Part shown: positions 1 to 13,585 of the stretch, in pieces
Position numbering within the stretch: position 1 is the first letter of the stretch
Layout: every line of letters begins with the position of its first letter
Source of the DNA: Liolophura sinensis
Lineage: Eukaryota; Mollusca; Polyplacophora; Chitonida; Chitonidae
Direction of reading: 5' to 3'
DNA: 48,570 bases
Assembly: GCF_032854445.1 (NCBI RefSeq)
Contig: NW_027018272.1
Location: 1 to 48,570 of the forward strand
Position numbers and translations under genes: made by a program
Notes under the pieces: generated by a model
What the model saw: only the letters and a program-made list of their open reading frames with translations
What the model was told of the DNA's origin: nothing
Databases searched by the model: none

Positions 1-405
1 ACATAAAAAACACAAGGTACTTGATACAGTCTGCTGTAAAAACTACAACTAAACACTGACCTACATTTATAAGGTGCCAAAAGATGCGGAATTGGGCCAG
101 GCATCGGCAGCTGTTAAAAAATTGCAAATATCCCTGGTTTCCATGGAGTAAGAGCCGTTGCTGGGCACGTGATTATGACATCAATGAACATTCAATTGTT
201 ACTACAGCCAAAAGTATTGGTTGGAGAGCAACGCGGTTTGCACCATTCGATTTCTCGTCACAAAATACGTCGGATTAGCCTCTTACCAGCAGCACTGGAA
301 CAGTTTTTCCACTTTTGCATTTTTACCTGATCTTTTAGTTAATTGAAATCGGCTACACTGTACTCTGTACAATCGCGACTGGTCATTACTATATTCAACT
401 TTTGA
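1..405 (+). repeat. Partial satellite unit at left edge
   Basis: The window opens inside a unit, about 145 bases after the unit start, at the A-rich segment that follows CCATTTGTACAT in complete units. It belongs to the variant with TAAACACTGAC, CATTTATAAGG and GAATTGGGCC. It has two private changes (GTTGGAGAGC where most units have GTCGGAGAGC, and CCTGATC where most have CCTGGTC). The array therefore continues to the left of the window. Confidence 0.95.
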
Positions 406-864
406 CTATAAGTTATGTGCCCTTCGGTAGCCCAGAAGACCTGAAATCTTTGGGCTAAGCCCATTTAACTCACCCAGCAATTGCCTTACTTCTAAGTGCA
501 AGACAATCTCAATGTCTTTATCTACGTGTAGAAAAACCACACCATTTGTACATGAAAAACACAAGGTACTTGATACAGTCTGCTGTAAAAAGTACAACTG
601 AACACTGACCCACTTCAGTAAGGTGCCAAAAGATTCGGAATTGAGCCAGGCATCGGCAGCTGTTGAAAAATTGCAAATTTCCCTGGTTTTCCATGGAGTA
701 AGAGCCGTTGCTGTGCACGTGATTATGACATAAATAATCATTCAATTGTCACTACAGGCAAAAGTATTGGTCGGAGAGCAACGCGGTTTGCACCATTCGA
801 TTTGTCGTCACAAAATACGTCGAATTAGTCTCTTACCAGCAGCACTGGAACAGTTTTTCCACTT

Positions 865-1251
865 TTGCATTTTTGCCTGGTCTTTTTGTTAATTGAAATC
901 GGCTACACTGTACTCTGTACAATCGCGACTGGTCATTACTATATTCAACTTTTGACTATAAGTTATGTGCCCTTCGGTAGCCCAGACAACGTGAAATCTT
1001 TGGGCCAAGCCCATTTAACTCACCCAGCAATTGCCTTACTTCGAAGTGCAAGACAATCTCAATGTCTTTATCTACGTGTAGAAAAACCAGACCATTTGTA
1101 CATAAAAAACACAAGGTACTTGATACAGTCTGCTGTAAAAAGTACAACTAAAACACTGACCCACATTTATAAGGTGCCAAAAGATGCGGAATTGGGCCAG
1201 GCATCGGCAGCTGTTGACAAATTGCAAATTTCCCTGGTTTCCATGGAGTAA
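865..1251 (+). other. Longest open frame in the window, probably not a gene
   Basis: This frame of 128 codons spans parts of two adjacent units. It stays open only because the unit at 956 has GGGCCAAGCC where most units have GGGCTAAGCC (a TAA stop in this frame), plus an extra A in AACTAAAACACTG near 1147 that shifts it into another open stretch. The equivalent frame is closed in most other units. I see no domain or coding signature and read it as chance. Confidence 0.15.
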
Positions 1252-2054
1252 GAGCCGTTGCTACGCACGTGATTATGGCATAAATGATCATTTAATTGTC
1301 GCTACAGCCAAATGTATTGGTCGGAGAGCAACGCGGATTGCACCATTCGATTTCTCGTCACAAAATACGTCGGATTAGCCTCTTACTAGTAGCACTGGAA
1401 CAGTTTTTCCACTTTTGCATTTTTGCCTGGTCTTTTTGTTAATTGAAACCGGCTACACTGTACTCTGTACAATCGCGACTGGTCATTACTATATTCAACT
1501 TTTGACTATAAGTTATGTGCCCTTCGGTAGCCCAGAAGACCTGAAATCTTTGGGCTAAGCCCATTTAACTCATCCAGCAATTGCCTTACTTCTAAATCCA
1601 AGACAATCTCAATGTCTTTATCTACGTGTAGAAAAACCAGACCATTTGTACATAAAAAACACAAGGTACTTGATACAGTCTGCTGTAAAAAGTACAACTA
1701 AACACTGACCCACATTTATAAGGTGCCAAAAGATGCGGAATTGGGCCAGGCATCATCAGCTGTTAAAAAATTGCAAATATCCCTGGTTTCCATGGAGTAA
1801 GAGCCGTTGCTGGGCACGTGATTATGACATCAATGATCATTGAATTGTCGCTACAGCCAAAAGTATTGGTCGGAGAGCAACGCGGTTTGCACCATTCGAT
1901 TTCTCGTTACAAAATACGTCGGATTAGCCTCTTACCAGCAGCACTGGAACAGTTTTTCCACTTTTGCATTTTTGCCTGGTCTTTTTGTTAATTGAAATCG
2001 GCTACACTGTACTCTGTACAATCGTTACTGGTCATTACTATATTCAACTTTTGA

Positions 2055-2393
2055 CTATAAGTTATGTGCCCTTCGGTAGCCCAGAAGACCTGAAATCTTT
2101 GGGCTAAGCCCATTTAACTCACCCAGCAATTGTCTTACTTCTAAGTCCAAGACAATCTCAATGTCTTTATCTACGTGTAGAAAAACCACACCATTTGTAC
2201 ATGAAAAACACAAGGTACTTGATACAGTCTGCTGTAAAAAGTACAACTGAACACTGACCCACTTCAGTAAGGTGCCAAAAGATTCGGAATTGAGCCAGGC
2301 ATCGGCAGCTGTAGAAAAATTGCAAATTTCCCTGGTTTCCATGGAGTAAGAGCCGTTGCTGTGCTCGTGATTATGACATAAATGATCATTCAA
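2055..2393 (-). other. Recurrent 112-codon open frame, probably not a gene
   Basis: This is one example of a minus-strand open frame that reappears in about a third of units at the same place, with variants of the same predicted sequence (starts MNDHLCHNH, ends GYRRAHNL). It matches no family I recognise. I do not see a signal peptide, catalytic motif or domain. It persists because the unit length of 549 is a multiple of three and because neighbouring copies are similar. In units of the TAAACACTGAC / CATTTATAAGG class the same frame contains two stop codons, leaving only a 63-codon remnant without an ATG, and the truncated unit interrupts it. This pattern argues against selection for a protein. 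Confidence 0.2.
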
Positions 2394-5300
2394 TTGTCAC
2401 TACAGGCAAAAGTATTGGTCGGAGAGCAACGCGGTTTGCACCATTCGATTTCTCGTCACAAAATACGTCGGATTAGCCTCTTACCAGCACCACTGGCACA
2501 GTTTTTCCACTTTTGCATTTTTACCTGGTCTTTTAGTTAATTGAAATCGGCTACACTGTACTCTGTACAATCGCGACTGGTCATTGCTATATTCAACTTT
2601 TGACTATAAGTTATGTGCCCTTCGGTAGCCCAGAAGACCTGAAATCTTTGGGCTAAGCCCATTTAACTCACCCAGGAACTGTCTTACTTCTAAGTCCAAG
2701 ACAATCTCAATGTCTTTATCTACGTGTAGAAAAACCACACCATTTGTACATAAAAAACACAAGGTACTTGATACAGTCTGCTGTAAAAAGTACAACTAAA
2801 CACTGACCCACATTTATAAGGTGCCAAAAGATGCGGAATTGGGCCAGGCATCATCAGCTGTTAAAAAATTGCAAATATCCCTGGTTTCCATGGAGTAAGA
2901 GCCGTTGCTGGGCACGTGATTATGACATCAATGATCATTGAATTGTCGCTACAGCCAAAAGTATTGGTCGGAGAGCAACGCGGTTTGCACCATTCGATTT
3001 CTCGTCACAAAATACGTCGGATTAGCCTCTTACCAGCAGCACTGGAACAGATTTTCCACTTTTGCATTTTTGCCTGGTCTTTTTGTTAATTGAAATCGGC
3101 TACACTGTACTCTGTACAATCGTGACTGGTCATTACTATATTCAACTTTTGACTATAAGTTATGTGCCCTTCGGTAGCCCAGAAGACGTCAAATCTTTGG
3201 GCTAAGCCCATTTAACTCACCCAGCAATTGCCTTACTTCGAAGTGCAAGACAATCTCAACATCTTTATCTACGTGTAGAAAAACCACACCATTTGTACAT
3301 GAAAAACACAAGGTACTTGATACAGTCTGCTGTAAAAAGTACAACTGAACACTGACCCACTTCAGTAAGGTGCCAAAAGATTCGGAATTGAGCCAGGTAT
3401 CGGCAGCTGTTGAAAAATTGCAAATTTCCCTAGTTTCCATGGAATAAGAGCCGTTGCTGTGCTCGTGATTATGACATAAATGATCATTCAATTGTCACTA
3501 CAGGCAAAAGTATTGGTCGGAGAGCAACGCGGTTTGCACCATTCGATTTCTCGTCACAAAATACGTCGGATTAGCCTGTTACCAGCAGCACTGGAACAGA
3601 TTTTCCACTTTTGCATTTTTGCCTGGTCTTTTTGTTAATTGAAATCGGCTACACTGTACTCTGTACAATCGTGACTGGTCATTACTATATTCAACTTTTG
3701 ACTATAAGTTATGTGCCCTTCGGTAGCCCAGAAGACCTGAAATCTTTGGGCTAAGCCCATTTAACTCACCCAGCAATTGCCTTACTTCGAAGTGCAAGAC
3801 AATCTCAATTTCTTTATCTACGTGTAGAAAAACCACACCATTTGTACATGAAAAACACAAGGTACTTGATACAGTCTGCTGTAAAAAGTACAACTGAACA
3901 CTGACCCACTTCAGTAAGGTGCCAAAAGATTCGGAATTGAGCCAGGCATCGGCAGCTGTTGACAAATTGCAAATTTCCCTGGTTTCCATGGAGTAAGAGC
4001 CGTTGCTGGGCACGTGATTATGACATAAATGATCATTCAATTGTCACTACAGGCAAAAGTATTGGTCGGAGAGCAACGCGGTTTGCACCATTCGATTTCT
4101 CGTCACAAAATACGTCGGATTAGCCTCTTACCAGCAGCACTGGAACAGTTTTTCCACTTTTGCATTTTTACCTGGTCTTTTTGTTAATTGAAATCGGCTA
4201 CACGGTACTCTGTACAATCGCGACTGGTCATTACTATATTCAACTTTTGACTATAAGTTATGTGCCCTTCGGTAGCCCAGAAGACCTGAAATCTTTGGGC
4301 TAAGCCCATTTAACTCACCCAGCAATTGTCTTACTTCTAAGTGCAAGACAATCTCAATGTCTTTATCTACGTGTAGAAAAACCAGACCATTTGTACATAA
4401 AAAACACAAGGTACTTGATACAGTCTGCTGTAAAAAGTACAACTGACCACAGACCCACATGAATAAGGTGCCAAAAGATGCGGAATTGAGCCAGGTATCG
4501 GCAGCTGTTAAAAAATTGCAAATTTCCCCGGTTTCCATGGAGTAAGAGCCGTTGCGGTGCACGTGATTATGACATAAATGATCATTCAATTGTCACTACA
4601 GCCAAAAGTATTGGTCGGAGAGCAACGCGGTTTGCACCATTCGATTTCTCGTCACAAAATACGTCGGATTAGCCTCTTACCAGCAGCACTGGAACAGTTT
4701 TTCCACTTTTGCATTTTTACCTGGTCTTTTTGTTAATTGAAATCGGCTACACTGTACTCTGTACAATCGCGACTGGTCATTACTATATTCAACTTTTGAC
4801 TATAAGTTATGTGCCTTTCGGTAGCCCAGAAGACCTGAAATCTTTGGACTAAGCCCATTTAACTCACCCAGCAATTGTCTTACTTCTAAGTCCAAGACAA
4901 TCTCAATGTCGTTATCTACGTGTAGAAAAACCACACCATTTGTACATAAAAAACACGAGGTACTTGATACAGTCTGCTGTAAAAAGTACAACTAAACACT
5001 GACCCACATTTATAAGGTGCCAAAAGATGCGGAATTGGGCCAGGCATCGGCAGCTGTTAAAAAATTGCAAATATCCCTGGTTTCCATGGAGTAAGAGCCG
5101 TTGCTGGACACGTGATTATGACATCAATGATCATTGAATTGTCGCTACAGCCAAAAGTATTGGTCGGAGAGCAACGCGGTTTGCACCATTCGATTTCTCG
5201 TCACAAAATACGTCGGATTAGCCTCTTACCAGCAGCACTGGAACAGTTTTTCCACTTTTGCATTTTTACCTGGTCTTTTTGTTAATTGAAATCGGCTACA

Positions 5301-8300
5301 CTGTACTCTGTACAATCGCGACTTGTCATTACTATATTCAACTTTTGACTATAAGTTATGTGCCCTTCGGTAGCCCAGAAGACCTGAAATCTTTGGGCTA
5401 AGCCTATTTAACTCACCCAGCAATTGCCTTACTTCTAAGTCCAAGACAATCTCAATGTCTTTATCTACGTGTAGAAAAACCACACCATTTGTACATAAAA
5501 AACACAAGGTACTTGATACAGTCTGCTGTAAAAAGTACAACTAAACACTGACCCACATTTATAAGGTGCCAAAAGATGCGGAATTGGGCCAGGCATCATC
5601 AGCTGTTAAAAAATTGCAAATATCCCTGGTTTCCATGGAGTAAGAGCCGTTGCTGGGCACGTAATTATGACATCAATGATCATTGAATTGTCGCTACAGC
5701 CAAAAGTATTGGTCGGAGAGCAACGCGGTTTGCACCATTCGATTTCTCGTTACAAAATACGTCGGATTAGCTTCTTACCAGCAGCACTGGAACAGTTTTT
5801 TCCACTTTTGCATTTTTGCCTGGTCTTTTTGTTAATTGAAATCGGCTACACTGTACTCTGTACAATCGTTACTGGTCATTACTATATTCAACTTTTGACT
5901 ATAAGTTATGTGCCCTTCGGTAGCCCAGAAGACCTGAAATCTTTGGGCTAAGCCCATTTAACTCACCCAGCAATTGTCTTACTTCTAAGTCCAAGACAAT
6001 CTCAATGTCTTTATCTACGTGTAGAAAAACCACACCATTTGTACATGAAAAACACAAGGTACTTGATACAGTCTGCTGTAAAAAGTACAACTGAACACTC
6101 TCCCACTTCAGTAAGGTGCCAAAAGATTCGGAATTGAGCCAGGCATCGGCAGCTGTTGAAAAATTGCAAATTTCCCTGGTTTCCATGGAGTAAGAGCCGT
6201 TGCTGTGCTCGTGATTATGACATAAATGATCATTCAATTGTCACTACAGGCAAAAGTATTGGTCGGAGAGCAACACGGTTTGCACCATTCGATTTCTCGT
6301 CACAAAATACGTCGGATTAGCCTGTTACCAGCAGCACTGGAACAGTTTTTCCACTTTTGCATTTTTACCTGGTCTTTTTGTTAATTGAAATCGGCTACAC
6401 TGTACTCTGTACAATCGCGACTGGTCATTACTATATTCAACTTTTGACTATATGTTATGTGCCCTTCGGTAGCCCAGAAGACGTCAAATCTTTGGGCTAA
6501 GCCCATTTAACTCACCCAGCAATTGTCTTACTTCTAAGTGCAAGACAATATTAATGTCTTTATCTACGTGTAGAAAAACCACACCATTTGTACATAAAAA
6601 ACACAAGGTACTTGATACAGTCTGCTGTAAAAAGTACAACTGACCACAGACCCACATGAATAAGGTGCCAAAAGATGCGGAATTGAGCCAGGTATCGGCA
6701 GCTGTTAAAAAATTGCAAATTTCCCCGGTTTCCATGGAGTAAGAGCCGTTGCTGGGCACGTAATTATGACATCAATGATCATTGAATTGTCGCTACAGCC
6801 AAAAGTATTGGTCGGAGAGCAACGCGGATTGCACCATTCGATTTCTCGTCACAAAATACGTCGGATTAGCCTCTTACTAGTAGCACTGGAACAGTTTTTC
6901 CACTTTTGCATTTTTGCCTGGTCTTTTTGTTAATTGAAACCGGCTACACTGTACTCTGTACAATCGAGACTGGTCATTACTATATTCAACTTTAGACTAT
7001 AAGTTATGTGCCCTTCGGTAGCCCAGAAGACCTGAAATCTTTGGGCTAAGCCTATTTAACTCACCCAGCAATTGCCTTACTTCTAAGTCCAAGACAATCT
7101 CAATGTCTTTATCTACGTGTAGAAAAACCAGACCATTTGTACATAAAAAACACAAGGTACTTGATACAGTCTGCTGTAAAAAGTACAACTAAACACTGAC
7201 CCACATTTATAAGGTGCCAAAAGATGCGGAATTGGGCCAGGCATCATCAGCTGTTAAAAAATTGCAAATATCCCTGGTTTCCATGGAGTAAGAGCCGTTG
7301 CTGGGCACGTAATTATGACATCAATGATCATTGAATTGTCGCTACAGCCAAAAGTATTGGTCGGAGAGCAACGCGGTTTGCACCATTCGATTTCTCGTTA
7401 TAAAATACGTCGGATTAGCCTCTTACCAGCAGCACTGGAACAGTTTTTCCACTTTTGCATTTTTGCCTGGTCTTTTTGTTAATTGAAATCGGCTACACTG
7501 TACTCTGTACAATCGTTACTGGTCATTACTATATTCAACTTTTGACTATAAGTTATGTGCCCTTCGGTAGCCCAGAAGACCTGAAATCTTTGGGCTAAGC
7601 CCATTTAACTCACCCAGCAATTGTCTTACTTCTAAGTCCAAGACAATCTCAATGTCTTTATCAACGTGTAGAAAAACCACACCATTTGTACATGAAAAAC
7701 ACAAGGTACTTGATACAGTCTGCTGTAAAAAGTACAACTGAACACTGACCCACTTCAGTAAGGTGCCAAAAGATTCGGAATTGAGCCAGGCATCGGCAGC
7801 TGTTGAAAAATTGCAAATTTCCCTGGTTTCCATGGAGTAAGAGCCGTTGCTGTGCTCGTGATTATGACATAAATGATCATTCAATTGTCACTACAGGCAA
7901 AAGTATTGGTCGGAGAGCAACGCGGTTTGCACCATTCGATTTCTCGTCACAAAATACGTCGGATTAGCCTGTTACCAGCAGCACTGGCACAGTTTTTCCA
8001 CTTTTGCATTTTTACCTGGTCTTTTAGTTAATTGAAATCGGCTACACTGTACTCTGTACAATCGCGACTGGTCATTACTATATTCAACTTTTGACTATAA
8101 GTTATGTGCCCTTCGGTAGCCCAGAAGACCTGAAATCTTTGGGCTAAGCCCATTTAAATCACCCAGCAATTGTCTTACTTCTAAGTCCAAGACAATCTCA
8201 ATGTCTTTATCTACGTGTAGAAAAACCACACCATTTGTACATAAAAAACACAAGGTACTTGATACAGTCTGCTGTAAAAAGTACAACTAAACACTGACCC

Positions 8301-10840
8301 ACTTCAGTAAGGTGCCAAAAGATTCGGAATTGAGCCAGGCATCGGCAGCTGTTGACAAATTGCAAATTTCCCTGGTTTCCATGGAGTAAGAGCCGTTGCT
8401 ACGCACGTGATTATGGCATAAATGATCATTCAATTGTCGCTACAGCCAAATGTATTGGTCGGAGAGCAACGCGGATTGCACCATTCGATTTCTCGTCACA
8501 AAATACGTCGGATTAGCCTCTTACTAGTAGCACTGGAACAGTTTTTCCACTTTTGCATTTTTGCCTGGTCTTTTTGTTAATTGAAACCGGCTACACTGTA
8601 CTCTGTACAATCGCGACTGGTCATTACTATATTCAACTTTTGACTATAAGTTATGTGCCCTTCGGTAGCCCAGAAGACGTCAAATCTTTGGGCTAAGCAC
8701 ATTTTACTCACCCAGCAATTGCCTTACTTCTAAGTCCAAGACAATCTCAATGTCTTTATCTACGTGTAGAAAAACCAGACCATTTGTACATAAAAAACAC
8801 AAGGTACTTGATACAGTCTGCTGTAAAAAGTACAACTAAACACTGACCCACATTTATAAGGTGCCAAAAGATGCGGAATTGGGCCAGGCATCATCAGCTG
8901 TTAAAAAAATTGCAAATATCCCTGGTTTCCATGGAGTAAGAGCCGTTGCTTGGCACGTGATTATGACATCAATGATCATTCAATTGTCGCTACAGCCAAA
9001 AGTATTGGTCGGGGAGCAACGCGGTTTGCACCATTCGATTTCTCGTTACAAAATACGTCGGATTAGCCTCTTACTAGCAGCACTGGAACAGTTTTTCCAC
9101 TTTAGCATTTTTGCCTGGTCTTTTTGTTAATTGAAATCGGCTACACTGTACTCTGTACAATCGCGACTGGTCATTACTATATTCAACTTTTGACTATAAG
9201 TTATGTGCCCTTCGGTAGCCCAGAAGACGTGAAATCTTTGGGCTAAGCCCATTTAACTCACCCAGCAATTGCCTTACTTCTAAGTCCAAGACAATCTCAA
9301 TGTCTTTATCTACGTGTAGAAAAACCACACCATTTGTACATAAAAAACACAAGGTACTTGATAAAGTCTGCTGTAAAAAGTACAACTGAACACTGACCCA
9401 CTTCAGTAAGGTGCCAAAAGATGCGGAATTGAGCCAGGTATCGGCAGCTGTTAAAAAATTGCAAATTTCCCCGGTTTCCATGGAGTAAGAGCCGTTGCGG
9501 TGCACGTGATTATGACATAAATGATCATTCAATTGTCACTACAGGCAAAAGTATTGGTCGGAGAGCAACGCGGTTTGCACCATTCGATTTCTCGTCACAA
9601 AATACGTCGGATTAGCCTCTTACCAGCAGCACTGGAACAGTTTTTCCACTTTTGCATTTTTACCTGGTCTTTTTGTTAATTGAAATCGGCTACACGGTAC
9701 TCTGTACAATCGCGACTGGTCATTACTATATTCAACTTTTGACTATAAGTTATGTGCCCTTCGGTAGCCCAGAAGACGTCAAATCTTTGGGCTAAGCCCA
9801 TTTAACTCACCCAGCAATTGTCTTACTTCTAAGTGCAAGACAATCTCAATGTCTTTATCTACGTGTAGAAAAACCACACCATTTGTACATAAAAAACACA
9901 AGGTACTTGATACAGTCTGCTGTAAAAAGTACAACTGACCACAGACCCACATGAATAAGGTGCCAAAAGATGCGGAATTGAGCCAGGTATCGGCAGCTGT
10001 TAAAAAATTGCAAATTTCCCCGGTTTCCATGGAGTAAGAGCCGTTGCGGTGCACGTGATTATGACATAAATGATCATTTAATTGTCACTACAGCCAAAAG
10101 TATTGGTCGGAGAGCAACGCGGTTTGCACCATTCGATTTCTCGTCACAAAATACGTCGGATTAGCCTCTTACCAGCAGCACTGGAACAGTTTTTCCACTT
10201 TTGCATTTTTGCCTGGTCTTTTTGTTAATTGAAACCGGCTACACTGTACTATGTACAATCGCGACTTCTCATTACTATATTCAACTTTTGACTATAAGTT
10301 ATGTGCCCTTCGGTAGCCCAGAAGACCTGAAATCTTTGGGCTAAGCCCATTTAACTCACCCAGCAATTGCCTTACTTCTAAGTGCAAGACAATCTCAATG
10401 TCTTTATCTACGTGTAGAAAAACCACACCATTTGTACATGAAAAACACAAGGTACTTGATACAGTCTGCTGTAAAAACTACAACTAAACACTGACCCACA
10501 TTTATAAGGTGCCAAAAGATGCGGAATTGAGCCAGGCATCGGCAGCTGTTAAAAAATTGCAAATTTCCCTGGTTTCCATGGAGTAAGAGCCGTTGCTGGG
10601 CACGTCATTATAACATCAATGATCATTCAATTGTCACTACAGCCAAAAGTATTGGTGGGAGATCAACGCGGTTTGCACCATTCGATTTCTCGTCACAAAA
10701 TACGTCGGATTAGCCTCTTACCAGCAGCACTGGAGCAGTTTTTCCACTTTTGCATTCCTACCTGGTCTTTTTGTTAATTGAAATCGGCTACACTGTACTC
10801 TGTACAATCGCGACTGGTCATTACTATATTCAACTTTTGA

Positions 10841-11938
10841 CTATAAGTTATGTGCCCTTCGGTAGCCCAGAAGACGTCAAATCTTTGGGCTAAGCCCATT
10901 TAACTCACCCAGCAATTGTCTTACTTCTAAGTGCAAGACAATCTCAATGTCGTTATCTACGTGTAGAAAAACCAGACCATTTGTACATAAAAAACACAAG
11001 GTACTTGATACAGTCTGCTGTAAAAAGTACAACTAAACACTGACCCACTTCAGTAAGGTGCCAAAAGATTCGGAATTGAGCCAGGCATCGGCAGCTGTTG
11101 ACAAATTGCAAATTTCCCTGGTTTCCATGGAGTAAGAGCCGTTGCTACGCACGTGATTATGACATAAATGATCATTCAATTGTCGCTACAGCCAAAAGTA
11201 TTGGTCGGAGAGCAACGCGGATTGCACCATTCGATTTCTCGTCACAAAATACGTCGGATTAGCCTCTTACTAGTAGCACTGGAACAGTTTTTCCACTTTT
11301 GCATTTTTGCCTGGTCTTTTTGTTAATTGAAACCGGCTACACTGTACTCTGTACAATCGCTACTGGTCATTACTATATTCAACTTTTGACTATAAGTTAT
11401 GTGCCCTTCGGTAGCCCAGAAGACGTGAAATCTTTGGGCTAAGCCCATTTAACTCACCCAGCAATTGCCTTACTTCTAAGTGCAAGACAATCTCAATGTC
11501 TTTATCTACGTGTAGAAAAACCACACCATTTGTACATGAAAAACACAAGGTACTTGATACAGTCTGCTGTAAAAAGTACAACTGAACACTGACCCACTTC
11601 AGTAAGGTGCCAAAAGATTCGGAATTGATCCAGGCATCGGCAGCTGTTGAAAAATTGCAAATTTCCCTGGTTTCCATGGAGTAAGAGCCGTTGCTGTGCA
11701 CGTGATTATGACATAAATGATCATTCAATTGTCACTACAGGCAAAAGTATTGGTCGGAGAGCAACGCGGTTTGCACCATTCGATTTTTCGTCACAAAATA
11801 CGTCGGATTAGCCTCTTACCAGCAGCACTGGAGCAGTTTTTCCACTTTTGCATTCCTACCTGGTCTTTTTGTTAATTGAAATCGGCTACACTGTACTCTG
11901 TACAATCGCGACTGGTCATTACTATATTCAACTTTTGA
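10841..11938 (+). repeat. Two-unit duplication, first copy
   Basis: This pair of units (starts 10841 and 11390) is repeated almost exactly by the next pair. Shared private variants are GAATTGATCC (near 11623 and 12721), TCGATTTTTCG and ATCGCTACTGG. The first unit is mosaic: it has TAAACACTGAC from one class but CTTCAGTAAGG, GATTCGG and GTTGACAAA from the other. The copies differ by eye at GTCGTTATC versus GTCTTTACC in the first unit, and at the tail of the second (CATTCCTACC and GAAATCGG here, CATTTTTACC and GAAACCGG in the next copy). Confidence 0.85.
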
Positions 11939-13036
11939 CTATAAGTTATGTGCCCTTCGGTAGCCCAGAAGACGTCAAATCTTTGGGCTAAGCCCATTTA
12001 ACTCACCCAGCAATTGTCTTACTTCTAAGTGCAAGACAATCTCAATGTCTTTACCTACGTGTAGAAAAACCAGACCATTTGTACATAAAAAACACAAGGT
12101 ACTTGATACAGTCTGCTGTAAAAAGTACAACTAAACACTGACCCACTTCAGTAAGGTGCCAAAAGATTCGGAATTGAGCCAGGCATCGGCAGCTGTTGAC
12201 AAATTGCAAATTTCCCTGGTTTCCATGGAGTAAGAGCCGTTGCTACGCACGTGATTATGACATAAATGATCATTCAATTGTCGCTACAGCCAAAAGTATT
12301 GGTCGGAGAGCAACGCGGATTGCACCATTCGATTTCTCGTCACAAAATACGTCGGATTAGCCTCTTACTAGTAGCACTGGAACAGTTTTTCCACTTTTGC
12401 ATTTTTGCCTGGTCTTTTTGTTAATTGAAACCGGCTACACTGTACTCTGTACAATCGCTACTGGTCATTACTATATTCAACTTTTGACTATAAGTTATGT
12501 GCCCTTCGGTAGCCCAGAAGACGTGAAATCTTTGGGCTAAGCCCATTTAACTCACCCAGCAATTGCCTTACTTCTAAGTGCAAGACAATCTCAATGTCTT
12601 TATCTACGTGTAGAAAAACCACACCATTTGTACATGAAAAACACAAGGTACTTGATACAGTCTGCTGTAAAAAGTACAACTGAACACTGACCCACTTCAG
12701 TAAGGTGCCAAAAGATTCGGAATTGATCCAGGCATCGGCAGCTGTTGAAAAATTGCAAATTTCCCTGGTTTCCATGGAGTAAGAGCCGTTGCTGTGCACG
12801 TGATTATGACATAAATGATCATTCAATTGTCACTACAGGCAAAAGTATTGGTCGGAGAGCAACGCGGTTTGCACCATTCGATTTTTCGTCACAAAATACG
12901 TCGGATTAGCCTCTTACCAGCAGCACTGGAACAGTTTTTCCACTTTTGCATTTTTACCTGGTCTTTTAGTTAATTGAAACCGGCTACACTGTACTCTGTA
13001 CAATCGCGACTGGTCATTACTATATTCAACTTTTGA
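11939..13036 (+). repeat. Two-unit duplication, second copy
   Basis: This is the tandem copy of the preceding 1098 bp, displaced by exactly two units. Its last 100 or so bases differ from the first copy (CATTTTTACC, CTTTTAGTTAATTG, GAAACCGG), so the duplication or a later conversion tract ends inside the final unit rather than at a unit boundary. Confidence 0.85.
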
Positions 13037-13585
13037 CTATAAGTTATGTGCCCTTCGGTAGCCCAGAAGACCTGAAATCTTTGGGCTAAGCCCATTTAAC
13101 TCACCCAGCAATTGTCTTACTTCTAAGTGCAAGACAATCTCAATGTCTTTATCTACGTGTAGAAAAACCAGATTATTTGTACATAAAAAACACAAGGTAC
13201 TTGATACAGTCCGCTGTAAAAAGTACAACTGAACACTGACAAACTTCAGTAAGGTGCCAAAAGATTTGGAATTGAGCCAGGCATCGGCAGCTGTCGAAAA
13301 ATTGCAAATTTCCCTGGTTTCCATGGGATAAGAGCCGTTGCTACGCACGAGATTATGACATCAATGATCATTCAATTGTCGCTACAGCCAAAAGTATTGG
13401 TCGGAGAGCAACGCGGATTGCACCATTCGATTTCTCGTCACAAAATACGTCGGATTAGCCTCTTACTAGTAGCACTGGAACAGTTTTTCCACTTTTGCAT
13501 TTTTGCCTGGTCTTTTTGTTAATTGAAACCGGCTACACTGTACTCTGTACAATCGCGACTGGTCATTACTATATTCAACTTTTGA

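Larger units (their letters stand above)
406..13585 (+). repeat. Region I: irregular mixture of satellite variants
   Basis: There are twenty-four complete units without one stable higher-order period. Two classes intermix. One has TAAACACTGAC, CATTTATAAGG and GAATTGGGCC; the other has TGAACACTGAC, CTTCAGTAAGG and GAATTGAGCC. A third variant with TGACCACAGACC and CATGAATAAGG occurs in the units starting at 4251, 6448 and 9743. Unit pairs starting at 1506, 5349 and 6997 resemble each other (7 and then 3 units apart), and the pair 1506-2603 resembles 6997-8094 (10 units apart). The marker CATCATCAGC, replacing CATCGGCAGC, occurs near 1752, 2849, 5595, 7243 and 8889 and was not seen to the right of this region. 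This patchwork suggests an older block scrambled by exchange and conversion. Confidence 0.8.

Noticed and set aside
406-955. RNA polymerase III promoter or tRNA/SINE origin (TAGCCCAG like an A box, ATTCGATTTC like a B box)
   Set aside because: Both matches are partial, the intervening distance is about 370 bases, and no tRNA fold or 5S rRNA sequence is visible.
406-955. CENP-B box near TTGGTCGGAGAGCAACGCGG
   Set aside because: The essential pattern TTCG....A..CGGG is not met in any variant that I examined.
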